Below, in pieces: positions 17,240 to 26,668 of a DNA stretch of 64,000 nucleotides. The notes beneath the pieces were generated by a model. The model had not been told where the DNA came from. It saw nothing but the letters and a program-made list of their open reading frames with translations, and did not search any database. Within the stretch, counting starts at the first letter, position 1. Each line of letters starts with the position of its first letter. The DNA comes from Sinorhizobium fredii (GTDB taxonomy: Bacteria; Pseudomonadota; Alphaproteobacteria; Rhizobiales; Rhizobiaceae), in NCBI RefSeq assembly GCF_002944405.1, contig NZ_CP024310.1, positions 1,638,818 to 1,702,817 of the forward strand. The letters are read 5' to 3'. A program made the translations under genes and the position numbers.

Positions 17240-17806
17240 TGCCGTCCTTTTTCCTCTCGCGGCCCGAAGTTCGGGACGATAGGACGGAGAGCCGCCGCCG
17301 GCAATCGCCGAAGCGGCGATGTCCGCTGTGGCATCGGAGGCCGCCTCTAAGCGCAGCCCATCCGTTTCAGATCGGAGCACTGGACCTATCCACTTTCTGC
17401 ATCGGCCTGTCCACTTTCCGCTGCCAACTGCCCGAGCCGCACCGTATTTAAGCGTTTGTTTACTCAGGAACGCTTGGGTGGTGATTGCGATAGTAATCGC
17501 CTCCACAACCGCCGGGCGGTGTCCGACAGGTTCCTGGGTGGCGATTCATAGGGGCGACCGGTGTATCCGTTCGCTCCAGCGGGATGAGCCCGCGGGATTT
17601 CCAAGACGCATGATTTTCGAGGAGATGCTGGCCGCGCTCGGCACGGAGCGCGGAAGGAAAGTCGCGTGCTCGTTCCCCGCCGCCAACGTCACCGGACGAT
17701 CCTCCCCATCGTCCGGCCGGCGAACCGGGAGCAAGGGGGGCGATCCCGGCCAAATCTCGACCAACGGAGACCTCGGTCTCTCGAATACAGTTCAGAGGTA
17801 GTGATA
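17240..17806. other. Large divergent intergenic region (crcB / chemoreceptor)
   Basis: This 567-bp region contains no open frame that looks coding. It holds a 20-bp-spaced pair of TCCACTTTC blocks near 17388-17415 and two related segments containing CTGGGTGG/TTGGGTGG near 17484-17545. A small perfect hairpin GAGAC/GTCTC (about 17768-17781) sits shortly before the chemoreceptor start. Promoters for both flanking genes must be here, but I cannot place them. Confidence 0.45.
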
Positions 17807-19726
17807 GTGAAACGACCAAGCGTGAAATTGTCCCTGATCGGCTCGATTGCCGGCATGGTGCTGACAACCGCCGCCATCTCCTGGGTATCGATCAGTTCCC
17901 TCTCCGACATTGACGCCAAGAGCGACGAGATCGTCGACAACTGGCTGCCGAGCGTCGAGCGATCCAAGGAGATCGATGCCGCTCTCTCCGACCTGAAGGT
18001 AGCCTTTAATCGCCATGTCCTGGCGGCCACGGAGGATGAAGAACATGCGGCCGAAACCGCGATTGAGGCGGAAAAGACTCGCTTTTTCAGGTCGATAGAC
18101 GACTACGCGGCGCTCGTGACCGAGGCAGACGAACAGACCGAACTCGCGAAGATCAAGAATACGGCCAGCCAGCTGATCCACGCGAGCCGCCGGATGATCG
18201 TTGCCTCGGCCGCAGCCAAGGACGATGAGGCCAAGCAGATCATTTCCAAGGAAATGGCGCCGCGCTTCAGCGATGTTGCCAAGTCGATCGACGTGATCGT
18301 CGGCCTCAACAAAGAGGGCGCCGCCCGTTCCGGTGCGGAAATTCAGAAGCTGCTCGAAAATACGCTGAAGCTTATCTCCATCCTCTGCGCTGCCGCGGTC
18401 GCTGCCGGCGCCGGCGTCATCGCCTTTGCCGTCTTCGGTATCGCCAACCCGATCACCCGCATTACCGGCGCAATGCGCAATCTCGCCTCCGGCGATGCGC
18501 AGTCGCCGATCCCCTTCGCCGGCCGCGACGACGAGATCGGCGCCATGGCCGAGGCCGTTGAAGTGTTCCGTCAGAATGCACTTGCCAATGCGCGTCTCGA
18601 AGAGGAGGCCGCCGACACCCGCAGCCGCCAGGAGGCCGAACGGGCCGAGGTGCAGCGCCGAACGACGCGCGAAGCGGAAGCGCTGCGCTTCGCCTCGGAC
18701 AATCTCGCCGCCGGCCTGAAGCGGCTTGCGGCAGGCGACCTCGCCTTCCAGCTCAACGACGCCTTCGCGGCGGACTTCGAGCCGCTCCGGCAGGATTTCA
18801 ACCAGTCGGTCCGCCAGCTCGGCGCGGCGCTCGCGTCCATTGCCGAAAGCATCGGCACGATGGACAACGGCACCCGCGAAATCGCGTCAGGTGCCCAGGA
18901 CCTCGCCAAGCGTACCGAACAGCAGGCGGCTTCGCTGGAAGAGACCGCCGCTGCCCTCGACGAGATCACTGCCAATGTCGGCTCCTCGACGAAGCTCACC
19001 GAGGAAGCCCGCACGGTCGCCACCCAGGCCAATCACAGCGCCGCCAACTCCGCCGAGGTCGTGTCACGTGCCGAAGAAGCGATGCGCCGCATCGAGGAGA
19101 GCTCGCAGCAGATCTCCAACATCATCGGCGTGATCGACGAGATCGCCTTCCAGACCAACCTGCTGGCGCTCAACGCCGGCGTCGAGGCGGCGCGCGCCGG
19201 TGACGCCGGCAAGGGCTTCGCGGTCGTTGCCCAGGAGGTGCGCGAGCTCGCGCAGCGCTCGGCGCAAGCCGCCAAGGAGATCAAGGGACTGATCCAGAAC
19301 TCGACGACCGAGGTCGAAAGCGGCGTCAGACTGGTGCGCGATACCGGCGAGGCGCTGAACGTGATCGGCGGCTTCATCGGCCAGATCAACAGCCACATGA
19401 ACGCGATCGCCGTCTCCGCCAAGGAGCAGTCCACCGGGCTTGCCGAGATCAACACCGCGGTCAATTCGATGGACCAGAGCACCCAGCAGAATGCCGCGAT
19501 GGTCGAGCAGTCGACCGCTGCGGCTTCGAACCTCGCTTTGGAAGCGGCGAAGCTCCGCGACCTGGTCGCCCGCTTCAAGCTCGAAGGGGCCTCCGGCCCG
19601 CGCGCCGCCGGCGAGGCGGCGAAGCCGGTCGCTTCACCCGCCCGTGCGCTCGGCGGCCGCATCGCCCGCGCGTTCGGCGGCAAGATGGCAACGGCGCCGG
19701 CCGTCGACGAGTGGGAGGAGTTCTGA
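17807..19726 (+). CDS. Methyl-accepting chemotaxis protein
   Basis: This is a 639-residue receptor. TM1 is at about residues 8-28, followed by a helical periplasmic sensor with many charged heptads (about 30-180), TM2 at about 185-210 and HAMP at about 211-265. The signalling domain has the tip [20 protein letters not shown] and the usual [18 protein letters not shown]. It ends in DEWEEF, a CheR-type pentapeptide like that of the 14.6-kb receptor; the two signalling domains are near-identical over long stretches while the sensors differ. The start is taken as GTG 17807, with AGAGG 8 bases upstream; a GTG two codons earlier is too close to that box. Confidence 0.92.
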   Translation: MKRPSVKLSLIGSIAGMVLTTAAISWVSISSLSDIDAKSDEIVDNWLPSVERSKEIDAALSDLKVAFNRHVLAATEDEEHAAETAIEAEKTRFFRSIDDYAALVTEADEQTELAKIKNTASQLIHASRRMIVASAAAKDDEAKQIISKEMAPRFSDVAKSIDVIVGLNKEGAARSGAEIQKLLENTLKLISILCAAAVAAGAGVIAFAVFGIANPITRITGAMRNLASGDAQSPIPFAGRDDEIGAMAEAVEVFRQNALANARLEEEAADTRSRQEAERAEVQRRTTREAEALRFASDNLAAGLKRLAAGDLAFQLNDAFAADFEPLRQDFNQSVRQLGAALASIAESIGTMDNGTREIASGAQDLAKRTEQQAASLEETAAALDEITANVGSSTKLTEEARTVATQANHSAANSAEVVSRAEEAMRRIEESSQQISNIIGVIDEIAFQTNLLALNAGVEAARAGDAGKGFAVVAQEVRELAQRSAQAAKEIKGLIQNSTTEVESGVRLVRDTGEALNVIGGFIGQINSHMNAIAVSAKEQSTGLAEINTAVNSMDQSTQQNAAMVEQSTAAASNLALEAAKLRDLVARFKLEGASGPRAAGEAAKPVASPARALGGRIARAFGGKMATAPAVDEWEEF

Positions 19727-19892
19727 GCCTCGAAGACTTGGGACGACGCCGTCCCGTGCCGCCTCGATTTCTGCCGGAAGCAGGAGATTTGCGGCGCCCG
19801 ATCACATCTCTCCCCGGTTCCCGGGGCGAGGGCCAGGCCAGGGATAGGGCCGAAGCCTTCGCGCCCCATTCATACATACGGAGCCATAGCCA

Positions 19893-20073
19893 GTGTCGAA
19901 TATCGCTGTTTTCCCCCGCAACAAGCCCGAGGACCGCCTCCGCATGAGTCGATATGGAAAGCGCCAGGGACCGCCTGTTCGCGGTCGCCGCCCAGCTTGA
20001 CCGCGTCCTGGCGGAATTGTCGCGCGAAGGCTTACGGCCTGCCGGCGAACAACTGCCAAATACCGGAACCTGA
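19893..20073 (+). other. Possible small or frameshifted gene in the 19.7-20.1-kb gap
   Basis: Two overlapping short frames fill half of an otherwise empty 374-bp gap. The first, from GTG 19893 to a stop at 20000, begins MSNIAVFPRNKPEDRLRMSR and has GGAG 9 bases upstream. The second, 19954-20073, encodes 39 residues, MESARDRLFAVAAQLDRVLA and on, with good amphipathic-helix character. A single frameshift near 19950 would join them into one protein of about 57 residues. Either could be a real small protein, or this could be decay. No homology recognised. Confidence 0.3.
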
Positions 20074-20100
20074 TCGCGGTAAAGGCGGAGGAGGAACAAG

Positions 20101-22227
20101 GTGCGAGCGGAGCGGGCTGACGAGATGACTGGACGATCGAAACCGCTGAGCAGGCCTCGGCAATCGGTGGAGAAATACATTCGGTCGATCGGCCGGCACT
20201 ACGTGAATGCCGTCATTGTGATGACGCTGCTGATCGCCGCCACCTATCTGACCATGCTTGTCGCCCTTGACCGTCATTCGCTGCAGCAGAAGATCAGCTT
20301 CCTGACCAGCAACCAGTTCATCCGCTTCCAGCAGCTCGCCAACCAGACGCGGGCGCTGATGCGGGCTTCGGCCGACCCCAACCTGCCGGAATACATCATC
20401 AGTCCGATGCGCGACGACATCCATCGGGCGATAGGCGATATCCGGGCAATGAGCGGAGAATTGCACGCGCTGGACCAAAGCATCGGCGGCAATCTCCTTG
20501 AGCGCTTCAATCCGCGCGACGAGATTGCGGTGCAATTGCGTCGCGATCTCAATGGCCGGCTCGAGGACTTTCTCGAGCGGGCGGTGCGCATTGCCGATAC
20601 CAGCAACGAGGACCGGCGGCAGCGCTACTCCTTCTGGGGCCCGATCGACTTCGCCGTAGCCTCCGACAGCATGCTGATGCGCCAGTTTTCCGACCTGATC
20701 CGCCACGCCCATGACCGCAGCGGCGTCAGCATCGACAACGCCAAGCTGATCGGCACGGGGCTGCTGGCGCTGATCGCGGCCACCGTCATTCTGGCGAGCG
20801 TCCTTCTGTTCAGCCCGCTCCTCAAGAAGCTGCGCAACGAGCATCGCCTGACAATGGCTTTCGAGCAGCGGCTGACGCTTCTGGCCCACACCGACGCTCT
20901 CACCGGTCTCAACAACCGCTCGTCCTTCAATACCGCTCTCAGCGATCTCTTTGGCGAGCTGGAAAGGACAGGGGCCGGCTTCTCCATGCTGCTTCTCGAT
21001 CTCGACCGGTTTAAAGCCATCAATGACGGCCTCGGCCATCCCGCGGGCGATGCGGTGCTGCGTCACGTCGCCCGCACCCTGCAGAAGACCTTGCGCGCAA
21101 GCGATGTGATCGCCCGGCTCGGCGGCGACGAATTCGCCGTGCTGCTGCCAGGGATCGGCGAGGCTGCCGCACTCGAAGCGGTCGCCGAACGGGCGATCGA
21201 GGCGATCGCCGCAGACTTTGCCTTCGAAGGACGCAACCTGCAGGTCTCGGCCAGCATCGGCGGCGCCATCGTGCCCGATCACGCCTCGGACGAGGCCGGA
21301 TTGATGCGCATCGTCGACCTCGCTCTCTATACGGCGAAGGCCGGGCGCAACACCACGGTCATATTCGACGAAGCGGCGCTGGCCCGGCGGCTAGAGCAGA
21401 ACCAGCTCTCTCTCGCCCTTGTGCTTGCCGCCGACCGCAATGAATTCGTCGTGCACTACCAGCCGAAGGTCGACCTCATGACCGGTGCCCATCTGGGCTT
21501 CGAGGCGCTGGTGCGCTGGCAGCATCCGGAGCTGGGGCTTTTGCCGCCCGGCCGTTTCCTGCCCCTGATGGAAGGAACGCAGCTCATCCGCGGCATGACC
21601 CGCGCAGTTGTCGCCGCCGTCGGCCGCGACCTCAAGGCCTGGAGGGCGGCCGGGCTCGCTCCCGGTCCCGTGTCGATCAACCTGCCCGAGGTCCTGCTCG
21701 TCGGCGAGGAAGGTTACGCGTTCTTCGCCGCCGCAGTTCGTGAAAACGGCCTGGAATGGCAGGATTTCGCGGTGGAGATCACCGAGGACGTCTTCCTCAA
21801 TCGCTCGGCCGGCCAGATTCTTGCAACGGTGGCGCGCTTCCGTCAGCACGGCCTGTCGATCTGGCTCGACGACTTCGGCACCGGTTTCGCCTCGCTCGTG
21901 CACTTACGCGATTTCCCCTTCGACGAGTTGAAGATCGACCGAAGCTTCGTCGACGGCATAGGCAAGGACGCCCGCAGCGAGCAGATCATCCGCGCCATGA
22001 TCCAACTTGCCCGGAACCTCGGCAAGCGCTGCGTCGCCGAGGGGATCGAGACGGAAGCGCAACGACGCTTCCTGATCGAGGCCGGCTGCGACATCGGCCA
22101 GGGATACCATTTCGCCCGGCCCGAGCCAGCCGCCCTCGCCGGCGCGCGGCTGCCGCAACGGGCCGCCGCCGACCGGCGCCCGGCGTCGAAGGCTTCGGCA
22201 GCGCTGCGGCGGATCGCCCGGCGGTGA
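20101..22227 (+). CDS. Membrane GGDEF-EAL cyclic-di-GMP enzyme with periplasmic sensor
   Basis: This is a 708-residue protein. TM1 is at about residues 35-57, followed by a periplasmic loop of about 160 residues, predicted helical, and TM2 at about 219-240. The cyclase domain has GGDEF at 341-345 and the phosphodiesterase domain has EAL at 468-470 with ITE, DDFGTGF, KID and AEGIE. Both sites look intact. GTG 20101 is favoured because GGAGGAGGAA lies immediately upstream; an in-frame ATG at 20125 is the alternative. An orphan sugar-type binding protein follows after 22 bp, repeating the arrangement at the start of the window. Confidence 0.92.
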   Translation: MRAERADEMTGRSKPLSRPRQSVEKYIRSIGRHYVNAVIVMTLLIAATYLTMLVALDRHSLQQKISFLTSNQFIRFQQLANQTRALMRASADPNLPEYIISPMRDDIHRAIGDIRAMSGELHALDQSIGGNLLERFNPRDEIAVQLRRDLNGRLEDFLERAVRIADTSNEDRRQRYSFWGPIDFAVASDSMLMRQFSDLIRHAHDRSGVSIDNAKLIGTGLLALIAATVILASVLLFSPLLKKLRNEHRLTMAFEQRLTLLAHTDALTGLNNRSSFNTALSDLFGELERTGAGFSMLLLDLDRFKAINDGLGHPAGDAVLRHVARTLQKTLRASDVIARLGGDEFAVLLPGIGEAAALEAVAERAIEAIAADFAFEGRNLQVSASIGGAIVPDHASDEAGLMRIVDLALYTAKAGRNTTVIFDEAALARRLEQNQLSLALVLAADRNEFVVHYQPKVDLMTGAHLGFEALVRWQHPELGLLPPGRFLPLMEGTQLIRGMTRAVVAAVGRDLKAWRAAGLAPGPVSINLPEVLLVGEEGYAFFAAAVRENGLEWQDFAVEITEDVFLNRSAGQILATVARFRQHGLSIWLDDFGTGFASLVHLRDFPFDELKIDRSFVDGIGKDARSEQIIRAMIQLARNLGKRCVAEGIETEAQRRFLIEAGCDIGQGYHFARPEPAALAGARLPQRAAADRRPASKASAALRRIARR

Positions 22228-22249
22228 CTATCGTAAGTTGGAGGAGATG

Positions 22250-23500
22250 ATGAGACGAAAAATCAAAAGGGCCTGCCTGGCCGCGGCGCTGCTGCTGCTG
22301 GCAAGCTCCCAGCCACCTGCAGCCGCCGATCAGCGCGGCGCAGTCGATGTCGTGCATTTCTGGATTTCGCAGAGCGAGGCGGCGGCACTGGACGTGTTGC
22401 GCAAGGCATGGGCCGATGCCGGCCACCAATGGATCGACCTGCCGGCGGAAAACAAGGTGGCCGTCCAGAGGATCGTCAGCGATCGCATCGCCAACGGCTA
22501 TGCGCCCGCCGTCATGCAATGGAATGCGAACGAGGGTTCACGCGAGCTGCCGGAAATGGGTATCGTGCTTGACATCGACGAGGTCGCCAGGGCCGATGAC
22601 TGGCGCCGCGTCCTACCGGCAACCGTGCTCGAGCGCATCACCTACAAGGACAAGGTGTTCTTTGCGCCGACCAACGTCCACGCGGAAAACTGGCTCTGGA
22701 CCAGCGAGCCCATCTTCCGCCAACTCGGCCTGAAGGCTCCCGAGACATGGGACGAAATCTTCGCCGCCGCCGAAAAGATCAAGGCGGCGGGCCACCTGCC
22801 CGTCGCGCTGGGCGACGGTCCCTGGGAAATCTCCCTCGTCTTCAACGGCATCATGTATTCCAAGCTCGGCGCCGACGGCTATGCCCGGATCATCCGCGGC
22901 GACCCGGCGCTGGTTAGCGATCCGCGCATGACCGAGTCGCTCGACATGCTGCGACGCCTCTCCCGCTATGCGGAACCGGCCGCAGCGCGCCGGCGCAAGA
23001 CCTGGGCCGACGCCACCGCCGCAGTCGGTGGCGGCAAGGCGGGCATGCAGTTCATGGGCGACTGGGCGAAGGGCGAGCTGGTGGCCCGTGGCTACTCTGT
23101 CGACAAGGATTTCGGCTGCAGCCTGATGCCCGGCACGGAGATCGCCTATTTCATGGTCATCGACGCTTTCGCCTTTCCGCTGACCAACCGCGAAGACGCC
23201 GCCGACGCGCAGCGCGCCTTCGCGCGCATGGTGCTCGATCGCGACAACCAAGTGGCCTTCAGCCGTCTCAAGGGCTCCCTGCCGGTGCGCACCGACGTCG
23301 ATCCCAGCGGGCTCGACCGCTGCGGCCGGCTCGGCCTCGAGAAGATCGTCCAGAACAGCGGCGTCAGCGCCCAGTCGATGGCCATGCCGACGCAGATGTC
23401 GGAGGGCTGGATCGGCGTGCTGGCGGAATTCTTCAACGACGAAAGCATGTCGACCAAAACTGCCCAGCGCCGCCTCTACGACATCGTCAAGCGGCAGTGA
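22250..23500 (+). CDS. Extracellular solute-binding protein, family 1 (sugar type), orphan
   Basis: This is a 416-residue protein with a typical signal peptide (hydrophobic CLAAALLLLASS, cleavage near AAA-DQ). The mature domain resembles ABC carbohydrate-binding proteins, with VVHFWISQSEAAALDVL, NVHAENWLWTSEPIF, PETWDEIFAAAEKIK and GGGKAGMQFMGDWAKGE. Of the two adjacent ATGs, 22250 has better spacing from GGAGG at 22240. No permease or ATPase gene is nearby: the next gene is a LysR regulator for a different transporter. Its tight coupling to the cyclase suggests that ligand sensing by the c-di-GMP enzyme is its job, which is inference. Confidence 0.87.
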   Translation: MRRKIKRACLAAALLLLASSQPPAAADQRGAVDVVHFWISQSEAAALDVLRKAWADAGHQWIDLPAENKVAVQRIVSDRIANGYAPAVMQWNANEGSRELPEMGIVLDIDEVARADDWRRVLPATVLERITYKDKVFFAPTNVHAENWLWTSEPIFRQLGLKAPETWDEIFAAAEKIKAAGHLPVALGDGPWEISLVFNGIMYSKLGADGYARIIRGDPALVSDPRMTESLDMLRRLSRYAEPAAARRRKTWADATAAVGGGKAGMQFMGDWAKGELVARGYSVDKDFGCSLMPGTEIAYFMVIDAFAFPLTNREDAADAQRAFARMVLDRDNQVAFSRLKGSLPVRTDVDPSGLDRCGRLGLEKIVQNSGVSAQSMAMPTQMSEGWIGVLAEFFNDESMSTKTAQRRLYDIVKRQ

Positions 23501-23579
23501 GGAGCACCAAACTTAATCGCTTGTTTCCACGGCGCCTGAAAATTACCAATAGGCTCCGTTGGAGGCGTTGGGAGGCGTC

Positions 23580-24473
23580 ATGCTGACTTTGCGACAGATC
23601 GAGGTGATCCGCGCGATCATGGTCACCGGCACGATCGCCGGCGCCGCGAAGCTCCTCGGCGTCGCGGCGCCCGGCGTCAGCCGGCTGATGAAGTATACGG
23701 AAGACAGCCTTCGGGTCCGTCTCTTCAACCGCAGCCATGGGCGCTATGTGCCGACGCCGGAGGCCCGGCACATCTTCGGATTACTCGACACCGTCTACCG
23801 GCAGGTCGAGGACCTGCAGTTTGCCGTGCAGCGGCTGGAAAAGGGTGACGGGCTGGAACTCAGCGTCGGCTCGGTTCCCAGCATCGCCAATGTGATGGTG
23901 CCGCGGGCGATCGCCAAGCTGCGCCAGCAGTATCCGTCGCTTTATGTCGACATCAACATTCTGAAGATCGAGGAGGCGATCGACTATCTGCTCGTCGGTC
24001 GCGGCGAGGTGGTGGCGATCAGCTCCTATCTCGAACACTCGATCATCCATTTCGAGCCGCTCGCCACCGGGCGGCTGCTCTGCATCGTGCCGCAGGACAG
24101 CGAGCTCGCCGGCAAGGACGCCATCGCGCCGGACGAAATCGTCCGCCATACCTTGATCGGCATCGATCCGAACGATCCCTACGGGCGGGTGATGACCGAG
24201 ATTTTCCGTCGTCAGAACCTCGCCTATGATATGAAAATCAAGGCGCGTTTCGGCACGACCGTCTGCGCCCTCGTCGCCGCCGAGCTCGGCATTGCCATCA
24301 TCGACGAGTTCACCGTCGCCGCCGGCCGGGTGCCGGGAATCAAATGCCTGGAAATCGAAGCGGACACGACCTTCCCGACCTTCGTCGCCTATCGGCGCGA
24401 CGTTCCGCTGTCGATCTTTTCGGAGCGCTTCATCGACACGCTGAGAACCGAAATGAACCGCGCCAAAAGATAA
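23580..24473 (+). CDS. LysR-family regulator of the quinate/shikimate operon
   Basis: This is a 297-residue regulator. The winged helix (about residues 1-60) reads MLTLRQIEVIRAIMVTGTIA then AAKLLGVAAPGVSRLMKYTE, and an effector domain of the type-2 periplasmic binding fold follows. ATG 23580 has GGAGG 4 bases upstream; an in-frame TTG at 23559 is less likely. The gene is co-directional with, and about 120 bp upstream of, a transporter and catabolic genes for shikimate-type compounds. It is therefore their probable activator, with shikimate, quinate or protocatechuate as plausible effectors. Confidence 0.87.
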   Translation: MLTLRQIEVIRAIMVTGTIAGAAKLLGVAAPGVSRLMKYTEDSLRVRLFNRSHGRYVPTPEARHIFGLLDTVYRQVEDLQFAVQRLEKGDGLELSVGSVPSIANVMVPRAIAKLRQQYPSLYVDINILKIEEAIDYLLVGRGEVVAISSYLEHSIIHFEPLATGRLLCIVPQDSELAGKDAIAPDEIVRHTLIGIDPNDPYGRVMTEIFRRQNLAYDMKIKARFGTTVCALVAAELGIAIIDEFTVAAGRVPGIKCLEIEADTTFPTFVAYRRDVPLSIFSERFIDTLRTEMNRAKR

Positions 24474-24591
24474 CATCAAGTTATTGACTCTGCATATCTT
24501 GGTATTTGCCGTTACGTAAGAGATGGGACAGTATCACGCAGCTGGGCGGAGGAGGATCGCCGCCCATGGAAGAACGACATAGGAGGAGAAC

Positions 24592-25731
24592 ATGACGAAG
24601 AGAGCACTTGCGTCGATCGCAATTGCCGTGGCGCTATCGGCCGGCCTGCCGAACATATCCTGGGCGGACACGATAAAGATCGCCAACGTGATCGAGCTTT
24701 CGGGCGCCGGCGCCACCGTGGGAAGCAACTGGCGCGACGCGCTGAAGCTCGCCTTCGAGGAGATCAATGCTGCCGGCGGCATTCTCGGCGAACAGGTCGA
24801 GGTGACGGATTACGACACGCAGACCGACCCGACGACCTCGCGCGCCATGGTGCAGAAGGCGATCGACGACGGCGCCTATGTCATCATGGGGCCGATCTAT
24901 TCCGGCTCGGTCAAGGTCAACATGATGGTCGCCCAGCAGAACGGCGTGCCGCAGCTGACCGGCGCCGAAGCGCCGTTCATCACCGACATGGGCAATCCCT
25001 ACATCTTCCGCACCTCTTTCGGCGCACAACAGTCGATGCCGAAACTGGTCAAGTACCTCACCGAGGAAATGAAGGTGAAGTCGGTCGCCGTCGCCTGGGT
25101 CAATGACGACTTCGGCAAGGGTGGACGCGATTCCTTCGTGGCCGAGCTGGAGAAGAACGGCATCGCCGTCAACGCCGACGTGTCGAGCGAAGTGGGCCAG
25201 GCCGATTTCGCAGCCGACGTCATCAAGCTGAAGTCGAGCAATGCGGACGCGATCTTCGCCTATCTGCATGAAGAGGAAAGCGCGCGGCTGCTCAAGGAAA
25301 TCCGCAAGCAGGGCGTCACCCAGCCGATCTTCGGCGAAACGACGCTGATGAACCAGAAGGTCGTCGACCTTGCCGGCGAAGCGGTCAACGGCGTGCGCGG
25401 GCATGTCGGCCTCAGCGCCAATGCGCCGATCCCCGGCATCGAGGAATTCGCCAAGAAGTTCGAGGCGAAGTACAGCTACAAGCCCGACCACAACGCCATC
25501 AAGGCCTATATGGGCGCCTATGTGGTGAAATACGTCACCACCAAGAACGGCAAGGTCGACCGCCAGGCCTTCGCGGATGCGCTGCATGGCCTGACCATCA
25601 CGCCTGCCGACGAACCCGGCATCCTGATGGAGACCAGCTGGGACGACAAGGGCGAGGTCAACCGCGAAAGCTTCCTCGTCGAGGTCAAGGACGGCAAGCA
25701 GACCGTCGTGACCACGCTGCCGAAACTCTAA
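24592..25731 (+). CDS. ABC transporter substrate-binding protein, branched-chain (HAAT/LivK) type
   Basis: This is a 379-residue periplasmic protein. The signal peptide (about residues 1-25) is followed by IKIANVIELSGAGATVGSNW, typical of the HAAT family, whose members bind amino acids but also aromatic acids. Later motifs include GGILGEQVEVTDYDTQTDP and AYMGAYVVKYV. It is the first gene of a five-gene transporter set. The downstream shikimate dehydrogenase and dehydroshikimate dehydratase genes argue for quinate, shikimate or a related cyclohexane-carboxylate as ligand rather than leucine. AGGAGGAG precedes the ATG. Confidence 0.9.
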   Translation: MTKRALASIAIAVALSAGLPNISWADTIKIANVIELSGAGATVGSNWRDALKLAFEEINAAGGILGEQVEVTDYDTQTDPTTSRAMVQKAIDDGAYVIMGPIYSGSVKVNMMVAQQNGVPQLTGAEAPFITDMGNPYIFRTSFGAQQSMPKLVKYLTEEMKVKSVAVAWVNDDFGKGGRDSFVAELEKNGIAVNADVSSEVGQADFAADVIKLKSSNADAIFAYLHEEESARLLKEIRKQGVTQPIFGETTLMNQKVVDLAGEAVNGVRGHVGLSANAPIPGIEEFAKKFEAKYSYKPDHNAIKAYMGAYVVKYVTTKNGKVDRQAFADALHGLTITPADEPGILMETSWDDKGEVNRESFLVEVKDGKQTVVTTLPKL

Positions 25732-25740
25732 AAACGGTGA

Positions 25741-25767
25741 GGCTTCCGGCCCGCCGGGCCTGAAGCC
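25741..25767 (+). terminator. Intercistronic hairpin after the binding-protein gene
   Basis: GGCTTC-C-GGCCC pairs with GGGCC-T-GAAGCC around a GCC loop, giving about 11 pairs with one mismatch. It starts 9 bp after the stop and lies before the permease gene. No T-run follows directly, so it more likely protects the upstream mRNA or partly attenuates than fully terminates. Confidence 0.6.
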
Positions 25768-25789
25768 CCCTTTCTTGGGGACATCTTCC

Positions 25790-26668
25790 ATGAATACGTT
25801 TTTCCAGTTGTTCGTCTCCGGACTGGCAACGGGGTCGATCTATGCGCTCGCGGCGATCGGCTTCACCCTGCTCTGGCAGGCGTCGCAGACGATCAATTTC
25901 GCCCAGGGCGAGTTCATCATGCTGCCCGCCTTCTTCGTTCTGGCCGGAACACAGTTCCTCGGTCTGAGCTTTCCGGTGGCGATGGCGATCGCGGTGGTGC
26001 TCTCGCTGCTGCTGCTCGGCCTCGGTTTCAAGCGCATCATCATCGATCCGCTGCTGCCGCACGGCGTCCTACCGATCGTCATCGCCACGATCGCCCTCGG
26101 CATCCTGATGAAGGAAGGCGTCAAGCAGTTCTACACGGCCGAGGCGCTGCCGTTCCCGGCCCTGTTCTCCGACCGCACCCTCAACGTGCTGGGCGCCGCC
26201 ATCTCGGTGCAGGACATAGCCGTTCTGCTGATCGCGCTCGGCGCCGTAGCGCTGCTGCAGCTCTTCCTGAACGGCACGAAGATCGGCCGCTGCATGCAGG
26301 CGACCGCGCAGAATCCGAACGTGGCCGAAATCCTCGGCGTGCCGGTGCGCCGTATGATCCTCTACACGTTCCTGATCAATGCCGGCCTCGCTTTTCTCGC
26401 CTCCATCCTGATCTCGCCGATCTACCTGGCGAAGTTCTCGAACGGCGAGACGCTCGGCCTGATCGCCTTCATCGCGGCGATCGTCGGCGGCTTCAACCAG
26501 ATCCGCGGCGCGCTGGCCGGCGGTCTCCTGCTCGGCGTTATCGACAATCTCTCGGCAGCCTACGTTTCCGCGTCGTATCGCTCCGCGGTGCCGCTGATCC
26601 TGCTCATCATCATCATTCTCGTGCGGCCGCAGGGCCTGCTCGGAAAGGCGGAAGGACGCACCGTATGA
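25790..26668 (+). CDS. ABC transporter permease, LivH family
   Basis: This is a 292-residue membrane protein with about eight helices. It has the LivH signature GLATGSIYALAAIGFTLLWQA at the start and the RAMQATAQNPNVAEILGV-like cytoplasmic loop (here RCMQATAQNPNVAEILGVP) that contacts the ATPase. ATG 25790 is used; a TTG five codons upstream is the alternative. The end overlaps the LivM gene by 4 bp. It forms the membrane channel with the LivM-type partner. Confidence 0.9.
   Translation: MNTFFQLFVSGLATGSIYALAAIGFTLLWQASQTINFAQGEFIMLPAFFVLAGTQFLGLSFPVAMAIAVVLSLLLLGLGFKRIIIDPLLPHGVLPIVIATIALGILMKEGVKQFYTAEALPFPALFSDRTLNVLGAAISVQDIAVLLIALGAVALLQLFLNGTKIGRCMQATAQNPNVAEILGVPVRRMILYTFLINAGLAFLASILISPIYLAKFSNGETLGLIAFIAAIVGGFNQIRGALAGGLLLGVIDNLSAAYVSASYRSAVPLILLIIIILVRPQGLLGKAEGRTV

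Noticed and set aside
17240..17400. Fluoride riboswitch before crcB
   Set aside because: I searched the upstream minus strand for the conserved pseudoknot sequences and did not find them; only ordinary GC-rich sequence is present.
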